DNA from: Trematomus loennbergii
Lineage: Eukaryota > Chordata > Actinopteri > Perciformes > Nototheniidae
Reading direction: 5' to 3'
DNA: 64,000 nt
NCBI GenBank assembly: GCA_012861695.1
Contig: JAAOOA010000090.1
Span: forward strand, 1,662,494-1,726,493
Below the pieces are notes generated by a model, which searched no databases, was not told where the DNA came from, and was given only the letters and a program-made list of their open reading frames with translations. Made by a program: the position numbers and the translations under genes. Positions 46,836-58,101 of the stretch are shown here, in pieces (position 1 is the first letter of the stretch; each line of letters starts with the position of its first letter).

Positions 46836-48215
46836 ATGGCTTCCAGGTTAGCGGAAGATCTCTGCTGTCCGGTCTGTCAGGAAGTCTTTAGAGATCCTGT
46901 CATCCTGTCCTGCTGCCACAGCTTCTGTAAAGCCTGTCTGCAGAACTGGTGGGATGGGAAAGAAGTAAAGGAGTGTCCAGTTTGTAGGAGAAAATCTTCA
47001 AAGGACTTCATTCTTAACTTTGCTTTAAAGAACCTGTGTGAGACCTTCTTACTGGAGAGAGATCAGAGATCTCCAGAGGCTCTCTGCAGTCTGCACTCTG
47101 AGAAACTCAGACACTTCTGTCTGGACCATCAGCAGCCAGTGTGTCTCGTCTGCAGAGATTCAAAAACACACACCAACCACAGATTCAGACCCATCGATGA
47201 AGCTGCTCAGGATCTCAGAGAGAGCTCCAGAAAGCTCTGCAGCCCTTTCAGGAGAAACTGAAGCTCTTTGAAGGAGTCAAAGTGAAGTTTGATCAAACAG
47301 CAGGACGCATGAAGGTCCAGGCTCAACACACAGAGACGCAGATTAAGGAGCAGTTTAAGAAGCTTCACCAGTTTCTAGAAGAGGAAGAGGAGGCCAGGAT
47401 GGCTGCACTGAGGGAGGAAGAGGAGCAGAAGAGGAGATGATGGAGGAGAAGATGGAGGCTGTGAGCAGAGAGATAGCAGCTCTTTCACACACAGTCAGAG
47501 CCACAGAGGAGGAGCTGAGAGCTGAAGACGTCTCCTTCCTGCACAACTACAAGGCTGCAGTGGAGAGGCTGCAACGCCCCCTGCTGGAGGATCCACAGCT
47601 GCCCTCAGGAGCTCTGATAGACCAGGCCAAACACCTGGGCAACCTCAGCTTCAACATCTGGAGCAAGATGAAGAACATGGTGTCCTACTCTCCTCTCATC
47701 CTGGACCCAAACACTGCTAATCCATACCTCATCCTGTCTGAAGATCTGACCAGAGTGACACTAGGAGGGAGACAGAAACTTCCTGATAATCCAGAGAGGT
47801 TTGATTATCACATCCGTGTCCTGAGCTCTGAGGGCTTTAACTCAGGGACTCACAGCTGGGATGTCCAGGTTACAGACAGTACACAATGGGTACTTGGTGT
47901 GTCAGCAGAGTCTGCCCAGAGGAAGGGAGCATACGGTCTGGATTATGGAGAATACGTTTCTTTAAAGGTAAATACTCAGCATGGTCACCATCAGCTCCAG
48001 AAACTCGTCTCAGCCTGCAGAAGAAGCTCCAGAGGGTCAGAGTGAATCTGGACTGGAACAGAGGAAAGTTGTCGTTCTCTGATCCTGACACTAACACACA
48101 CATACACACCTTCACACACACTTTCACTGAGAAGATGTTTCCATACATTTACACTCTGGAGGAAGTGAAGATATTACCACTGAAGGTGTGTGTGACAGTG
48201 GATCAGAGCAGGTAG
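46836..48215 (+). pseudogene. Class-IV TRIM E3 ligase-like gene, copy C, frameshifted as sequenced
   Basis: ATG at 46836, 17 bases after the acceptor ending 46818. The first frame is open through RING and the whole B-box 2 ([20 protein letters not shown] ... THTNHRFRP), about 140 residues. A base lost near 47222 shifts the coiled coil, one near 47436 shifts it again, and one near 47930 shifts SPRY, which then runs to VTVDQSR and the stop at 48213-48215. The frame 47437-48045 alone covers late coiled coil, PRY and most of SPRY. With three single-base lesions and no in-frame stop substitutions, this is a candidate for a functional gene if the lesions are assembly errors. AATAAA is at 48606-48611. 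Confidence 0.85.
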
Positions 48216-48966
48216 AGATACACAGGATCATTATATCTATGATGATCATCTCTTAAAGGGATCATTCACTGACCTCTGAACCTGTCCTCCTGCTGTCTCT
48301 TTATTATAAACATGTTTTTATTCTTGTTGTTATTGAGTTTGATAATCTGCTTTTTGATCACACTGTCAACCTTTATTAAATTGAAACACGTGCATTTAGC
48401 TGACACTTTTATCCAAGTAACATCATGTTCATCAAATATGCTGAACTGCTTCCTTTAGAGGAAATAAGATATATATATTCTTTACATTTGAAATGATCTC
48501 ACCCAGATTCAGATCTTTATGTCAGGTTATAGTTCAACCTTCTCTGTTTTATTGATTCTATGTCGTTATAAATTGTTAATTTGTTATTTGTGCATGATGG
48601 GAAAAAATAAATAATATGTTTAATCCAACTGCGAGTTTGAGCAGCGAATCATTTATCAGATCCAAAATAAAATGCATTTTTATTAGTTTTATTACATGCA
48701 ATTTTAAACTTGTATAATCATATAAAACATACAGAGTTACTGGGTTTAAATTAACTCCCTGACAGACCTCTTCGTCAGGGAATAAAATAATGTTTTAAAG
48801 AGATTTCTAAGTATTTAAATACAGAGTAAATGTTAAACACAGTTTTCCCAGGAGAAGCCTAAACAGAGAGGACGACCCATTGCTGTTCAGGGAGGATTAT
48901 CAAATGCACACGTTTATAACTCTAAAGGATTTAATCTCAATCTAAAATACTGATTTCTTGGCAACG

Positions 48967-49781
48967 GGTAAAGAAACTAGTGTTGCTTGCATCCTATTTT
49001 AAAGGCATTTCTTTTTATACTCTACTAAAATGCAACAAAAAAAGGGTTTAATTCTATTCATTTTGTTTTTTTTATTGCACTTTGGCAGCAGATTCCTGTG
49101 TAGCTTCAGATCTGAGTTGTTTTATTAGTAAGCCTAATTTATACTTTTGGCAACACTATTATTATATAATGGCAAAGAAAGGGTTCAGAGTCTTTTCTTT
49201 TTTTCCTGTGTCATATGTGGCAGCACTGTTCAATGTTTCTTGAAAACATTAGTGACGTGTGAATAAACTCCAACTCTGTATCAACAACACTGTTGTGTAA
49301 CTTCAGTTAAATACTTGTATGTGTGTAGATTAGAAAGAGGTAAGATAAAGGATCTGCAGTATTTTATGAAGTATTCATTGTACAAAGGTCAGTTTTATAC
49401 AAGTAGAAGTGTGTATTTACATGGTAGTAGGCTGTCAGTAATGGCTACGCCTCTCTATTTGGACTGGTAGATCTCGGCAGACTGGAAACTTTAAAAGTAG
49501 CTCTCGGTTCAAAAAGGTTGGGCACCCCTGATCTAATCTAATCTAATGTAGCTGGAGAGGTGCCAGTTCGCCTCATATGCACCAAACCCAACTACCCCCA
49601 TCTGACACCTCTCCATTAGTGCATGTGTATAGGTCCTGTTTGTGCACGCATGTATTTCTGCCAATAATTAAAGTAAATAATAGTTAATAACTAAACATAA
49701 TTTGTTGCACGTATAATGTCTATAGCATAACGATAGCTAATTCTCTAAATGAATGGTTGTCTTTACGTGACTGATTATGTG
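48967..49781. other. Spacer between copies C and D, not part of the repeat unit
   Basis: Homology to the other copies stops at 48966 (TTCTTGGCAACGG) and resumes at 49782 (TAGTATGAATAA, as at 22296). The spacer has no supported gene. Around 49470-49530 it resembles a common hAT-type fish repeat end (AAAAAGGTTGGGCACCCCTG) and then a short ATCTA repeat. Confidence 0.6.
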
Positions 49782-50050
49782 TAGTATGAATAACATAATT
49801 ATTAAATCTGCCATTGTGATGAAGTCCAGGATAATTTGTTGTTGAATGTTTTAAACTGATGCCATATACTTGACAGATATTTGAGTTTGGTTTGTGAAAC
49901 CTTCACACGATGGGAGCCTACTTCACCTCTTTAACAACATCTTAGTTATAATTTAACTCACACACTATAACCTTTATTCCAGCAATAAATCAGCACTTTG
50001 GACTGAGACACTCCCTGAGTTACATAAGAGGAGACAGCGTTCAGCAGAGG

Positions 50051-50267
50051 AGGCGTGACAGAGCTCCTCCCTCACCTGACTCACCTGAGATAAATCAGGA
50101 AACAGTTTGTTATTCTCCCTCACTGCAGAGAGAGAGACGGACTGAAAAACAGACGATCAGATTCACCTTCAGACCAAACTAACAACTTCCTCTGAGTTCA
50201 GCTACAGGAGAGAAAAGTGGAAACTACAACACTGCTGCTTCAACCTGCGGACCCTCCACCCCTGAAG
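50051..50267 (+). other. TRIM copy D, non-coding first exon and proximal promoter
   Basis: The donor CTGAAG/GTGAGT is at 50267/50268. The exon body matches A and C (CTCCTCCCTCACCTGACTCA), but the sequence upstream of about 50050 is flank type 2, shared with copy B. The paired acceptor ends at 59436, so the intron is about 9.2 kb. Confidence 0.6.
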
Positions 50268-50370
50268 GTGAGTCTGACTCCAAACAATACTCAAATGGCG
50301 CTTTTCCACTGCAGGACCTAGCACGGCTTAGCAGGGTTTAGTTGGCCTTGGTAGGCCATGCTCACTTTAA

Positions 50371-51307
50371 AGGTCCCATGTCATGGCCATTTCTACTGAT
50401 CATAATTCCATTGTTGAGGTCTACTAGAACAGATTTACATTGTTCAATGTTCCAAACTCACATTGGTTTCTCATACAGAATCTCTGTATAGTATGTGTAT
50501 TCACTCTCTGTCCTAAACGGCTTGTTGGAGCTCCTGCCCCCCCCACCCTATGAGCCCAGTGTGCTCTGATTGGGTCAGCTCGCCCACTCAGTTCTGTTGA
50601 GTCCACCACCGTTACAGCGGAACATCAGTGATTATGTGTTACAATGGCGTTAGCAGGCAGGAAATGACACCAGTAATGACAAACAGATGAGAATGCTGCG
50701 TGGGGTCTGGGTGCCGTGTTGGCGGGACGTTGCGGGGCTCGCTGCTCCGCCCTTTGAGGCTCGAGGAGCGGACAGTGTGAGCTGGATTACTGGTCTTGTT
50801 TCCTGGTTGCTGCGTGGGGTCTGCGAGACAGCGAGACACTGCGAAACTCAGCCTGAGCACACACATACACTCAGAGCGTGGCTGTTTGGCCACATAGTTC
50901 GCCACTCACAGCCTGAGAAAAGATAAGGCAGTCAGTGTATGTGCCGGCGAAACTCTGCGCAGTAGCGAGGCTGAGCAAAGACAAGGCTGAGTGAGTGTTT
51001 CTCCGCGATCCCAACTCGTCTATTACCAAAGTTCAGGTAGCTTTATGCTCTACGCTAAAGGTCCCCCCACTGCGTTTGATAGTGTTGCAAGGGATCCTGG
51101 TGTGTGAGGAGCTCCACAGATTGGTCCATTTGGATATGGTGACGTCACTGTACCCAGAAAGAAAAAAATGGAAAAGAAAGTGTTAGAGTTTACTCGCTAC
51201 AGGGTGTACTTTGAGGGTTTGTGACTTTGCAGACCGTTTACATGCAGAAAAAGCTACATAACACCCAAGGGGACGGGTAATAACCGGAAAAGCATGACAT
51301 GGGACCT
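50371..51307. mobile_element. TTAA-site MITE, copy D
   Basis: Same family and position as 2700-3637, flanked by TTAA at 50367-50370 and 51308-51311, 937 bp. Confidence 0.75.
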
Positions 51308-51371
51308 TTAAGCTGCGTTTCCATTACAGTTAGTAACGGGGGGTTACGTATTGTAACCCTAGTTATATAAA

Positions 51372-51540
51372 CACAGGCGGAGCCCTCTACTGGACTCTAT
51401 GGGTACTACTCTCTATCATGCTGTGCGTGCTTTCACCTACTGAATTTACGTAAACGTAGCCGGCCAATCGGGGCGAGCCTACCTGAATGCGCGCGCAGGC
51501 CCACAGTATATAAGGCGGCTCCAGCCGCCGCCCCACTATC
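51372..51540. repeat. DIRS left inverted terminal repeat
   Basis: Complementary to 56905-57073 with few differences. It includes a TATA-like AGTATATAAGGC. The outermost 34 bases (51338-51371) differ from the right outer end, as usual for the non-identical extensions of DIRS repeats. Confidence 0.85.
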
Positions 51541-51590
51541 GTATACACTCTTCAGCGAGCGGACTAGGAAAGACAGGGCCTCCAGGTAGA

Positions 51591-51684
51591 GGGCTCCGCC
51601 TGTGTTTATATAACTAGGGTTACAATACGTAACCCCCCGTTATATCTCTCACAGGCTCCGCCCTCTACTGGACTCTATGGGTAC
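51591..51684. repeat. DIRS internal complementary region
   Basis: The first 48 bases are the reverse complement of the left outer end (51338-51385). The next 46 are the reverse complement of the right outer end (57039-57084). It therefore matches the junction that would form if the two ends were joined in a circle, the known template for completing DIRS replication. Confidence 0.9.
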
Positions 51685-52188
51685 AGTGGGCGGAGCCCCG
51701 ATGTATAAACGCCCTGTCGTCCAACAACATCGACCCACCACACCGTCCCTGACCGGCTTTTGGCTAATATCCACTGCATCCCCACTTCCTCCCATCCGGT
51801 TGTAACCGTGGAGAAGTCGGGGCTGCAACTTGGATAAGGCACACTCACACACGCTTACCTCGTGTAGAGTGTGCATGGAAAAAAATTGTGCGGAGACTCC
51901 GTCTGGAGCCTACCGCGCACCATGTTCCCCAGGTCCCTCAGGAGCATGGGAAAACATAAGTGCACCACATCCCCCACACTCACACACGCTCCGTGTAGAG
52001 TGTGGCATGGACAATAGTGAGGAAGGCTCTCCCAGCCTGCCCATGGGCAGGCGGGGAGAGTCCTCCAGCCCTGTATGGGGCTGATTGTACACCATGTCTC
52101 CCGAGTCCCTCAGGAGCATGGGAAAACACAAGTGTTTTATGTCCAGGGGGGGGGGTCAGATACCTGCTGACCCACAGCCACCCCCCTC

Positions 52189-53228
52189 TCACCAGTCATG
52201 CGTTGCCTCGGCAAGCACCGACGACGAGAAGGAGCCAGACATGTCCAGGAGATAACATTTTATGAAGGGGCCTGGCGTAGACCAAGACGCCGCCGTGCAT
52301 ATATCTTCTACACTCACGCCGCTGAATAAGGCTGTTGACACAGCCACAGCCCGTGTAGAATGTGCACGGACCCCAGTGGGGAGGGCTCTCCCCGCCCGTC
52401 CATAGGCATGTGTAATGCACCTGCATAGCCATCCTGTTAGGCGCTTCTTTGAGAGGGCTTTTCCAGCCACACCATCCCCAAAGCACACAAACAGTTGTTC
52501 AGTGCGCCTAATGGCAGCCGTGCGCTCTACATAGCATGCTAGCGCACGCACTGGGCAGAGGAGGTGCAATTTAGCCTCCCTGGCCCCAATATGGGGTGGA
52601 AGATTAAAGCCACCTAACTGAATAGCCCTTGCTCTGAATGAACTTCTGATACTCTTAGGAGTAAAAGGAGGTTCGGCCTGAGTGTCGCCCCGCTACGGTC
52701 ACCCCGGATCAAAAGACAACTTGGGTGTACCGACAGAGCGGTCAGCTCGGACACTCTTTTAGCCGAAGTCAAGGCAAGTAGCAATGCTGTCTTCCATGAC
52801 AGTGCTAGCTCCAGAGGCTCAAATGGTTCTGTGACCAGAGCCTCGAGCACCAACGGCAGGTCCCACTGCGGGGCGGAGGCGTGCACTACCGGGCGCTGCC
52901 TCCTGACCCCCTGCAAAAACCGCGTCATAAGCGGCTGACTGAAGGCTGACCTGCCTCCAAATCCCTCATGGCAGGACGAAATGGCTGCTGCATACACCTT
53001 AATTGTGGAATGAGCCAGCCCCCTGTCCACCAGTATCTGTAAGTAGGTAAGAATAGAGCCCAGCGTGCACGACAGAGGCTCTAGACTCCTTCCTTCACAC
53101 CATCGCCGGAATCCCGCCCACTTTGGCCTGTAACAAGCTGTGGTGGATTCTGCTCTTGCTGCTTGGATAGTCTGAATAACGTTATCAGACAGCCCCACCT
53201 GTCTCAGCCTGTCCCTCTCAGGAGCCAA
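52189..53228 (-). pseudogene. DIRS tyrosine recombinase, one frameshift
   Basis: Frame 53228-52614 holds the N-terminal DNA-binding part and the first catalytic arginine (TSAKRVSEL, R158). Frame 52569-52189 holds the rest: AHSTR (H70, R73 of that frame), W96 and the presumed nucleophile in KCYLLD (Y106). A small indel near 52615 separates them. Together they cover about 340 residues. In DIRS elements this enzyme inserts the circular copy without target duplication. Confidence 0.8.
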
Positions 53229-53348
53229 GCCTGGAGAGGTTGGCCCAGAGTGGGTAACGCCCCTATTGCACCTGCTTCCTGAGACAGCGCTCCCCAGACC
53301 TGAGGAATCGCTCAGGGCTGGCCCACCATCATCTGTGTTACCCCCGCG

Positions 53349-54323
53349 TTACCACGGCGCCAGGCGGCGATCTGGGGCCACCAGGATGATTGACAGCTGT
53401 TCCCGCCTCACCCTCTCCAGGAGGGGGGGGATAAGGTGCAGCGGTGGAAAGGCGTAAAGCAGCTTTCTTGGCCATGGCTCGTGTGCAAACGTGTCGACCC
53501 CCAAGGGCGGGTTGTCCCACCGAGCCAGGGAGAACCACAGGGCACAGTGGCTGTTGCGCCGATTGGCGAACAGGTCCAAGTCCAGACCTGCTTCACCACC
53601 TCCGGGTGAAGCCTCCACTCGTCTGGCAGGGGTCCGCCTCTTGACATGAGGTCGGCCCCCCTGTTCTCCCGTCCCGGGATGTGAAGAGCCCTTAGAGACA
53701 ACACAATCTGTGAAACCCACAGCCACAGGTTCTCTGCTGCGGTCAACCAGGCTATTGAGCGGACTCCGCCCTGCCTGTTGATGTACGCCACTGTGGTGCG
53801 GTTGTCGCTCCTTACTAGCACCTGTTTGCCCTGTATTAAGGGTTTGCAGTGCTGTAGGACCAACATCACTGCTTGCAGCTCCAGGAGGTTGCTGTGCCGC
53901 CAGAGGCCAGCAACCACCCACAGCCCTTTCTAGACACGTCCCCCCCCATCCTGTCACTTTCTTTTTCTTTGAAGCGTCTGTGAAGACTGTGATATAGGAG
54001 GTTACCTGCCCCAGTGGAGCTCCCCTCGCAGATTCTCTGGGGACCCCCAGAATCGGAGGTTGCTCTCTACTGAGGGGGGGGATGGCCACCAGACGTCGTG
54101 TCTTAAGATCTAAACGAAGGCCGGTAAACCACATCTGCATGCGACGTGCATGCAGCAGTCCGAGTGGCACTACGGAGTGAGCAGCCGTCATGAGACCCAA
54201 AGTCTGCATGATAATCAAAGCTGTCACCGTCGCCCCCTGACGCAGCCTGCAGACTGCCCGCAGCAGGGATGCCTGTCTGCTTTCTGTCAGGGTGACACGT
54301 AGTCTGCCTGCATCGAGCATCAC
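53349..54323 (-). pseudogene. DIRS RNase H region
   Basis: Frame 54323-53349 carries TVFTDAS and GWGG. After a shift near 53910 the overlapping frame 53917-53408 carries LVRSDNRTTVAYINRQGG, NRGADLMSRG and PLPDEWRLHP, typical of the DIRS RNase H and connection region. It lies between RT and recombinase. Confidence 0.75.
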
Positions 54324-54334
54324 CCCCAGATATT

Positions 54335-55085
54335 CTACCTGCTGGTGAGGTATGGGGGAGCTCTTCTTCCAATTGACCGCAACTTCTTTTTCAACCCAAC
54401 TTGGTTAGGTGTAGGATCAATTGGGCTGTGTGCAGTATTGCCCATTCCCTGGACCTGGCCATAACTATGAGGTCGTCCCTCATGCCATGGTCCCGCAGCG
54501 GTTGCAGCGTCATGGCTGAACGTGCGTGGGGATAGGGAGTAGCCGAACGGCAGTCTGTTGTACTCGTAGGCTACCCCCTGGAAGGCAAAACGCGAATACT
54601 TTCTGTGCTCTTGGAGCAATTTCGCCATGAAAGTAAGCGTTCTTCAGGTCGATGGTTGTGAACCAATCGCCTGGCTGCACCAGTCTCAGTAACTGTTTCA
54701 TAGTTAACATATGGAACTTCTTGCATGCAATGTGCTGGTTCAGGCATTGAAGATCCAGAATGGGCCTGAATTCTCCTGTCTTCTTGGGAACCAGGAAGTA
54801 CAGGGAATAATGCCCCTTCTCTCTGACTTGAGAGTGCACATGCTGAGAGGAAACCTCCTCCTGGGATGACAGATGTGCTTCTCTCCTGCCTCTGAACGGA
54901 GGAGGGATGCTGCAAAACTGGAGTGAATAACCCAGTCTCAGTGTCCTGTCCATGCGCTCTGTTAATACACCACTGATTTTCCATTCCCCATAACATTGTG
55001 TTAGGGGATGTGCAATCAGCTGCGGCGCCGCAGCTATGAAGCTGTGGTACTCTCTGGTGGCCCACTCCGCCGTCAAACCCTCCAT
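54335..55085 (-). pseudogene. DIRS reverse transcriptase, frameshifted
   Basis: Frame 55085-54510 has FLVPKKTGEFRPILDL and WFTTIDLKNAYFH (catalytic Asp in IDLKNAYF). Frame 54628-54335 has FAFQGVAYEYNRLPFGYSL and SPRTF. The second catalytic pair is read as MRDDLIVMA at about 54486-54460, in a frame that continues into the RNase H frame. The Y of the usual YxDD is not present, but the two Asp remain. Confidence 0.75.
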
Positions 55086-55159
55086 AAAAGGAAGTTTGAC
55101 CCATGGGGGGCTGACACAGAAAGGGCCGTTTTTCTATAATGTAGTTTCCACTCAGAGAA

Positions 55160-56200
55160 AAAAACAGCCGATTTTTAACTGAGGTCCCTGAACGCACCAC
55201 GGCATGCTCCCGTGAGAGCGCGCGCTCCACCATAATGCTGTTTTCTCTTAGAGAGAAATAAGCATTAATCGGAGCTTCTTCTGTCCATGAACGCGCCGCG
55301 GCCCGCTCTCGGGGGGGGGCCGCGCGTCGTCATAATGCCGTCTCTTGAAACGGACATTATGGGGAAATGTGGAAAATGTGGAATGTGGAGAGAGATGACT
55401 CTTACTCTGGGATAAATGCAATCGTTTTTACCGAATGCATTTTACACACACATATCACTCAAGAACTAGAGTTACACTACGTAACCCACTGTTCTTCTGC
55501 GGAGGTCCCTGAACGCACCGCGGCCACTCTCACGGGGGGGGCGCGCGTCGTCATAATGCCGTCTCCTTGAAACGGACATTATGGGGAAATGTGGAATGTG
55601 GAGAGAGATGACTCTTACTCTGGGATAAATGCAATCGTTTTTACTGAATGCATTTTACACACACATATCACTTTAGAACTAGAGTTACACTACGTAACGC
55701 ACTGTTCTTCTGCGGAGGTCCCTGAACGCACCGCGGCCACTCTCACGGGGGCCGCGCCTCATAATGGGTGTCCAATTAACATCGTATGAAAATGCCTTGC
55801 CGATCTCAACGAGACATTATGGGAAAATGTGGAATTGTGGAGAGATATGACTCTTACTCTGGGATAAATGCAATTGGTTTTACTAAATGCATTTTTCACA
55901 CACAAATCACTCGACTTTGGAGCCACAGCTAAGAAGCTGTAGTATTCTCTGGTGGCCTACTCCGCTGCCAAACCTTCCAAAAAGGGAGTTTTGGCATGGG
56001 GCCTGACACAGAAAAAGGGGCCGATTTTCTAATGAGGTTCTTGAACGCACCGCGGCAGCTCCCGTGGGGCCGCGGCTCTGTCAACTGCCATCTCTTTGAA
56101 ACGGACATTATGGTGAAAAATGGAAATGTGGAGAGAGATGACTCTTACTCTGGGATAAATGCAATCGTTTTCACTGAATGCATTTCTCACACACACATCA
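55160..56200. repeat. Tandem 220-290 bp repeats inside the DIRS element
   Basis: Four units share GACATTATGGGGAAATGTGG-like starts near 55353, 55575, 55814 and 56104, followed by CTCTTACTCTGGGATAAATG and CCCTGAACGCACCGCGG. They lie upstream of the RT in the coding direction, where gag or leader would be expected. Units differ by small indels and in C-run length. No long frame crosses all units. Confidence 0.75.
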
Positions 56201-56229
56201 CTCTCTTGAACCCGCACAGTGCTTTGACA

Positions 56230-56904
56230 GCACTACGGTTTATTCCACTCACGTGCACGCGCCCACCTGCTGGCTCCTATACTGGAGTTTACAGAGGGGG
56301 CGGGGAGTGTGGGACAGTGTTCTTTCCGATCCAAGAGCCCTTCCGTAAACACGGGGGCTCCCAGGAGATCAACACGGTCCTTTTTGAAAAGTGTCATGCG
56401 GCGTGATCCCTCACCGGGATACCACACGGCGGCCACGATCAAGCTACAAATAATCGCGCTGATCTGGCGAGGTGGGGGCATCTCCAGCAATGAGCGAGAT
56501 GCCCAACACACCCGTGTTTATCTGCAGTCGCCCTGTCACGCGGTAGCGTAGCAGAGCTCTTTTCAGCTCCCTGCCCAGCCTGCTGCCCGCTGGGAGCAGC
56601 TGCGCTCCGCCGCCATGGTCATCACCTAGGGCGGTGGACCTCCATGGACCGAACCCGGAAGTGCCTGACAACGGCAAACGGAGCCATCCGCCCCGCTGGA
56701 ATGGCGAACGTGAATGGCACCGCCTCGGCCATATCCTGGTCCCCCAAACACTCTACAGAGGTGGTGGAGATCGGTGCCCGCGATCAAACCAAGGCAGGTG
56801 GGGCATGGCCGAGATTCCAGTAATGGTGAGTCCATTTTTCGTTTCTTCTAATCTTCGTACGTTTATTTAACTCTTCGGTTGTCAGCTCGTCTGAAGAGAA
56901 AAAT
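56230..56904 (-). other. DIRS 5' region, possible gag remnants
   Basis: Minus-strand frames 56677-56444 (LPAGSRLGRELKRALL) and 56511-56233 could be gag pieces by position, between the right terminal repeat and the RT. No zinc knuckle or other gag motif is seen. Confidence 0.3.
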
Positions 56905-57073
56905 GATAGTGGGGCGGCGGCTGGAGCCGCCTTATATACTGTGGGCCTGCGCGCGCATTCAGGTAGGCTCGCCCCGATTGGCCGGCTACGTTTACGTAAA
57001 TTCAGTAGGTGAAAGCACGCACAGCATGATAGAGAGTAGTACCCATAGAGTCCAGTAGAGGGCGGAGCCTGTG
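56905..57073. repeat. DIRS right inverted terminal repeat
   Basis: Partner of 51372-51540. It is the 5' end in the coding direction and has the same TATA-like core (CTTATATACTG). Confidence 0.85.
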
Positions 57074-57084
57074 AGAGATATAAC

Positions 57085-57618
57085 TGGGGTAGTTAACTAC
57101 GCAGTGTAGGGGGGCGATCGGCTGTTCGGCGGGCGGAGCGACGCTGCGTAAAACTGCCGTGACGTTATCTTCAATGCGACACAACTCACAAAACACCATA
57201 ACAATGGAGGATATGGAAGCGATCGTTTACTTGGTTCTTGGTATGTGGCTTTTTATCACAGCAAGGAGGTATAGTGTTGCCCTTTTGTATGTGTATCTTG
57301 CTTTATTATAGACAACTCAGGAGACAGCGAGTATGGTTAACTGTGCTTTATTCGCGCTCTGTGCTACATCATATAACATACTCATATAACATTCCGGGTA
57401 TTCACAACTCCGGACCAAAGAGTATGTCACAACATTACAGGAGGCAAACTTTGTTTCGGAAAAGGCTGCGTATAGCAAGACGAAATACAGAAGAAACTAA
57501 CAGGAGAGTTTGGGCAATCATACAACATGTATATACATGTGTTTGTCAAATGATTTAAAAAAAGAAATGTTATCAGAATTGACTATTTAGTAAATATTTG
57601 AATTTCAAGCACCTGTTG
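57085..57618 (+). mobile_element. Intron-transposon interior retained only in copy D
   Basis: The first 137 bases match copies A and C. Then 57222-57618 is absent from both, which have the LINE here instead. An ATG at 57204 starts MEDMEAIVYLVLGMWLF, and a second frame 57238-57558 is Arg-rich (YRRQTLFRKRLRIARR). This could be the start of the element's own transposase or accessory gene, but no catalytic motif is visible. Confidence 0.4.
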
Positions 57619-57720
57619 GTACTGCCCCATAATAAGAACATTTGAGAAAATAACAGATCATGAAAAGAAAATCTTTCTAATAAATTAAGGTCTGTTTTGT
57701 TTGTTTAGATCTAATGTTAA

Positions 57721-58101
57721 AGGTGGGGTAGGTAAGTTTGAGAAACCGGCTCGAGATACACTTTTTGTTATATTCCATGGAATGCTCTTAACATCCCGAT
57801 AGCAATAAATATCTTAAGTGCTTTGACAAAAAATCCATAAAAAAATGTCATCTGTGGAAGCCGTAATACTGTAAAAGCACGACCAATCATCTGAGCCGGA
57901 CCGGCTAAAATAACTGGATGGCCTACCTGCCTGTCAGCCTTCCATCTGTGCACAAACTTATCTCGTGCCCTCATTGGTCATGTGCGCGTTCGTGTGTGTT
58001 GGAGGAGGGGCTCTGTAAGGAAGTGGCAGATTTTTTTCGGTTGTGTATTTTCAAATTCTAGCGATCTCGAGCCGGTTTCTCCAAAATGACCTACCCTACC
58101 T
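57721..58101. mobile_element. TTAA-site MITE (AGGTGGGGTAGGTAA ends), copy D
   Basis: Flanked by TTAA at 57717-57720 and 58102-58105, 381 bp. The empty site for the 1.17 kb element lies just upstream at 57685-57688. Confidence 0.75.

Larger units (their letters stand above)
51338..57084 (-). mobile_element. DIRS-like tyrosine-recombinase retrotransposon, full length but decayed
   Basis: It encodes, in minus-strand order, reverse transcriptase, RNase H and a tyrosine recombinase, the DIRS gene order. Its ends are inverted repeats of about 169 bp (51372-51540 and 56905-57073). Next to the left repeat is an internal complementary region (51591-51684) whose halves are complementary to the two outer ends, the hallmark of DIRS elements. 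It sits in the sequence GTAAC/TGGGG that is uninterrupted in A and C, with AAC at both junctions and no longer target duplication. A gag-like frame was not identified with confidence. All pol frames are broken by small indels. Confidence 0.9.

Noticed and set aside
52189..53228. Phage-type integrase or prophage
   Set aside because: The tyrosine recombinase is flanked by RT and RNase H and by DIRS-type repeats, so it belongs to a eukaryotic retroelement.
54571..55233. 220-codon minus-strand frame overlapping the DIRS RT
   Set aside because: It is a shadow. The RT motifs are in the other frame (55085-54510).
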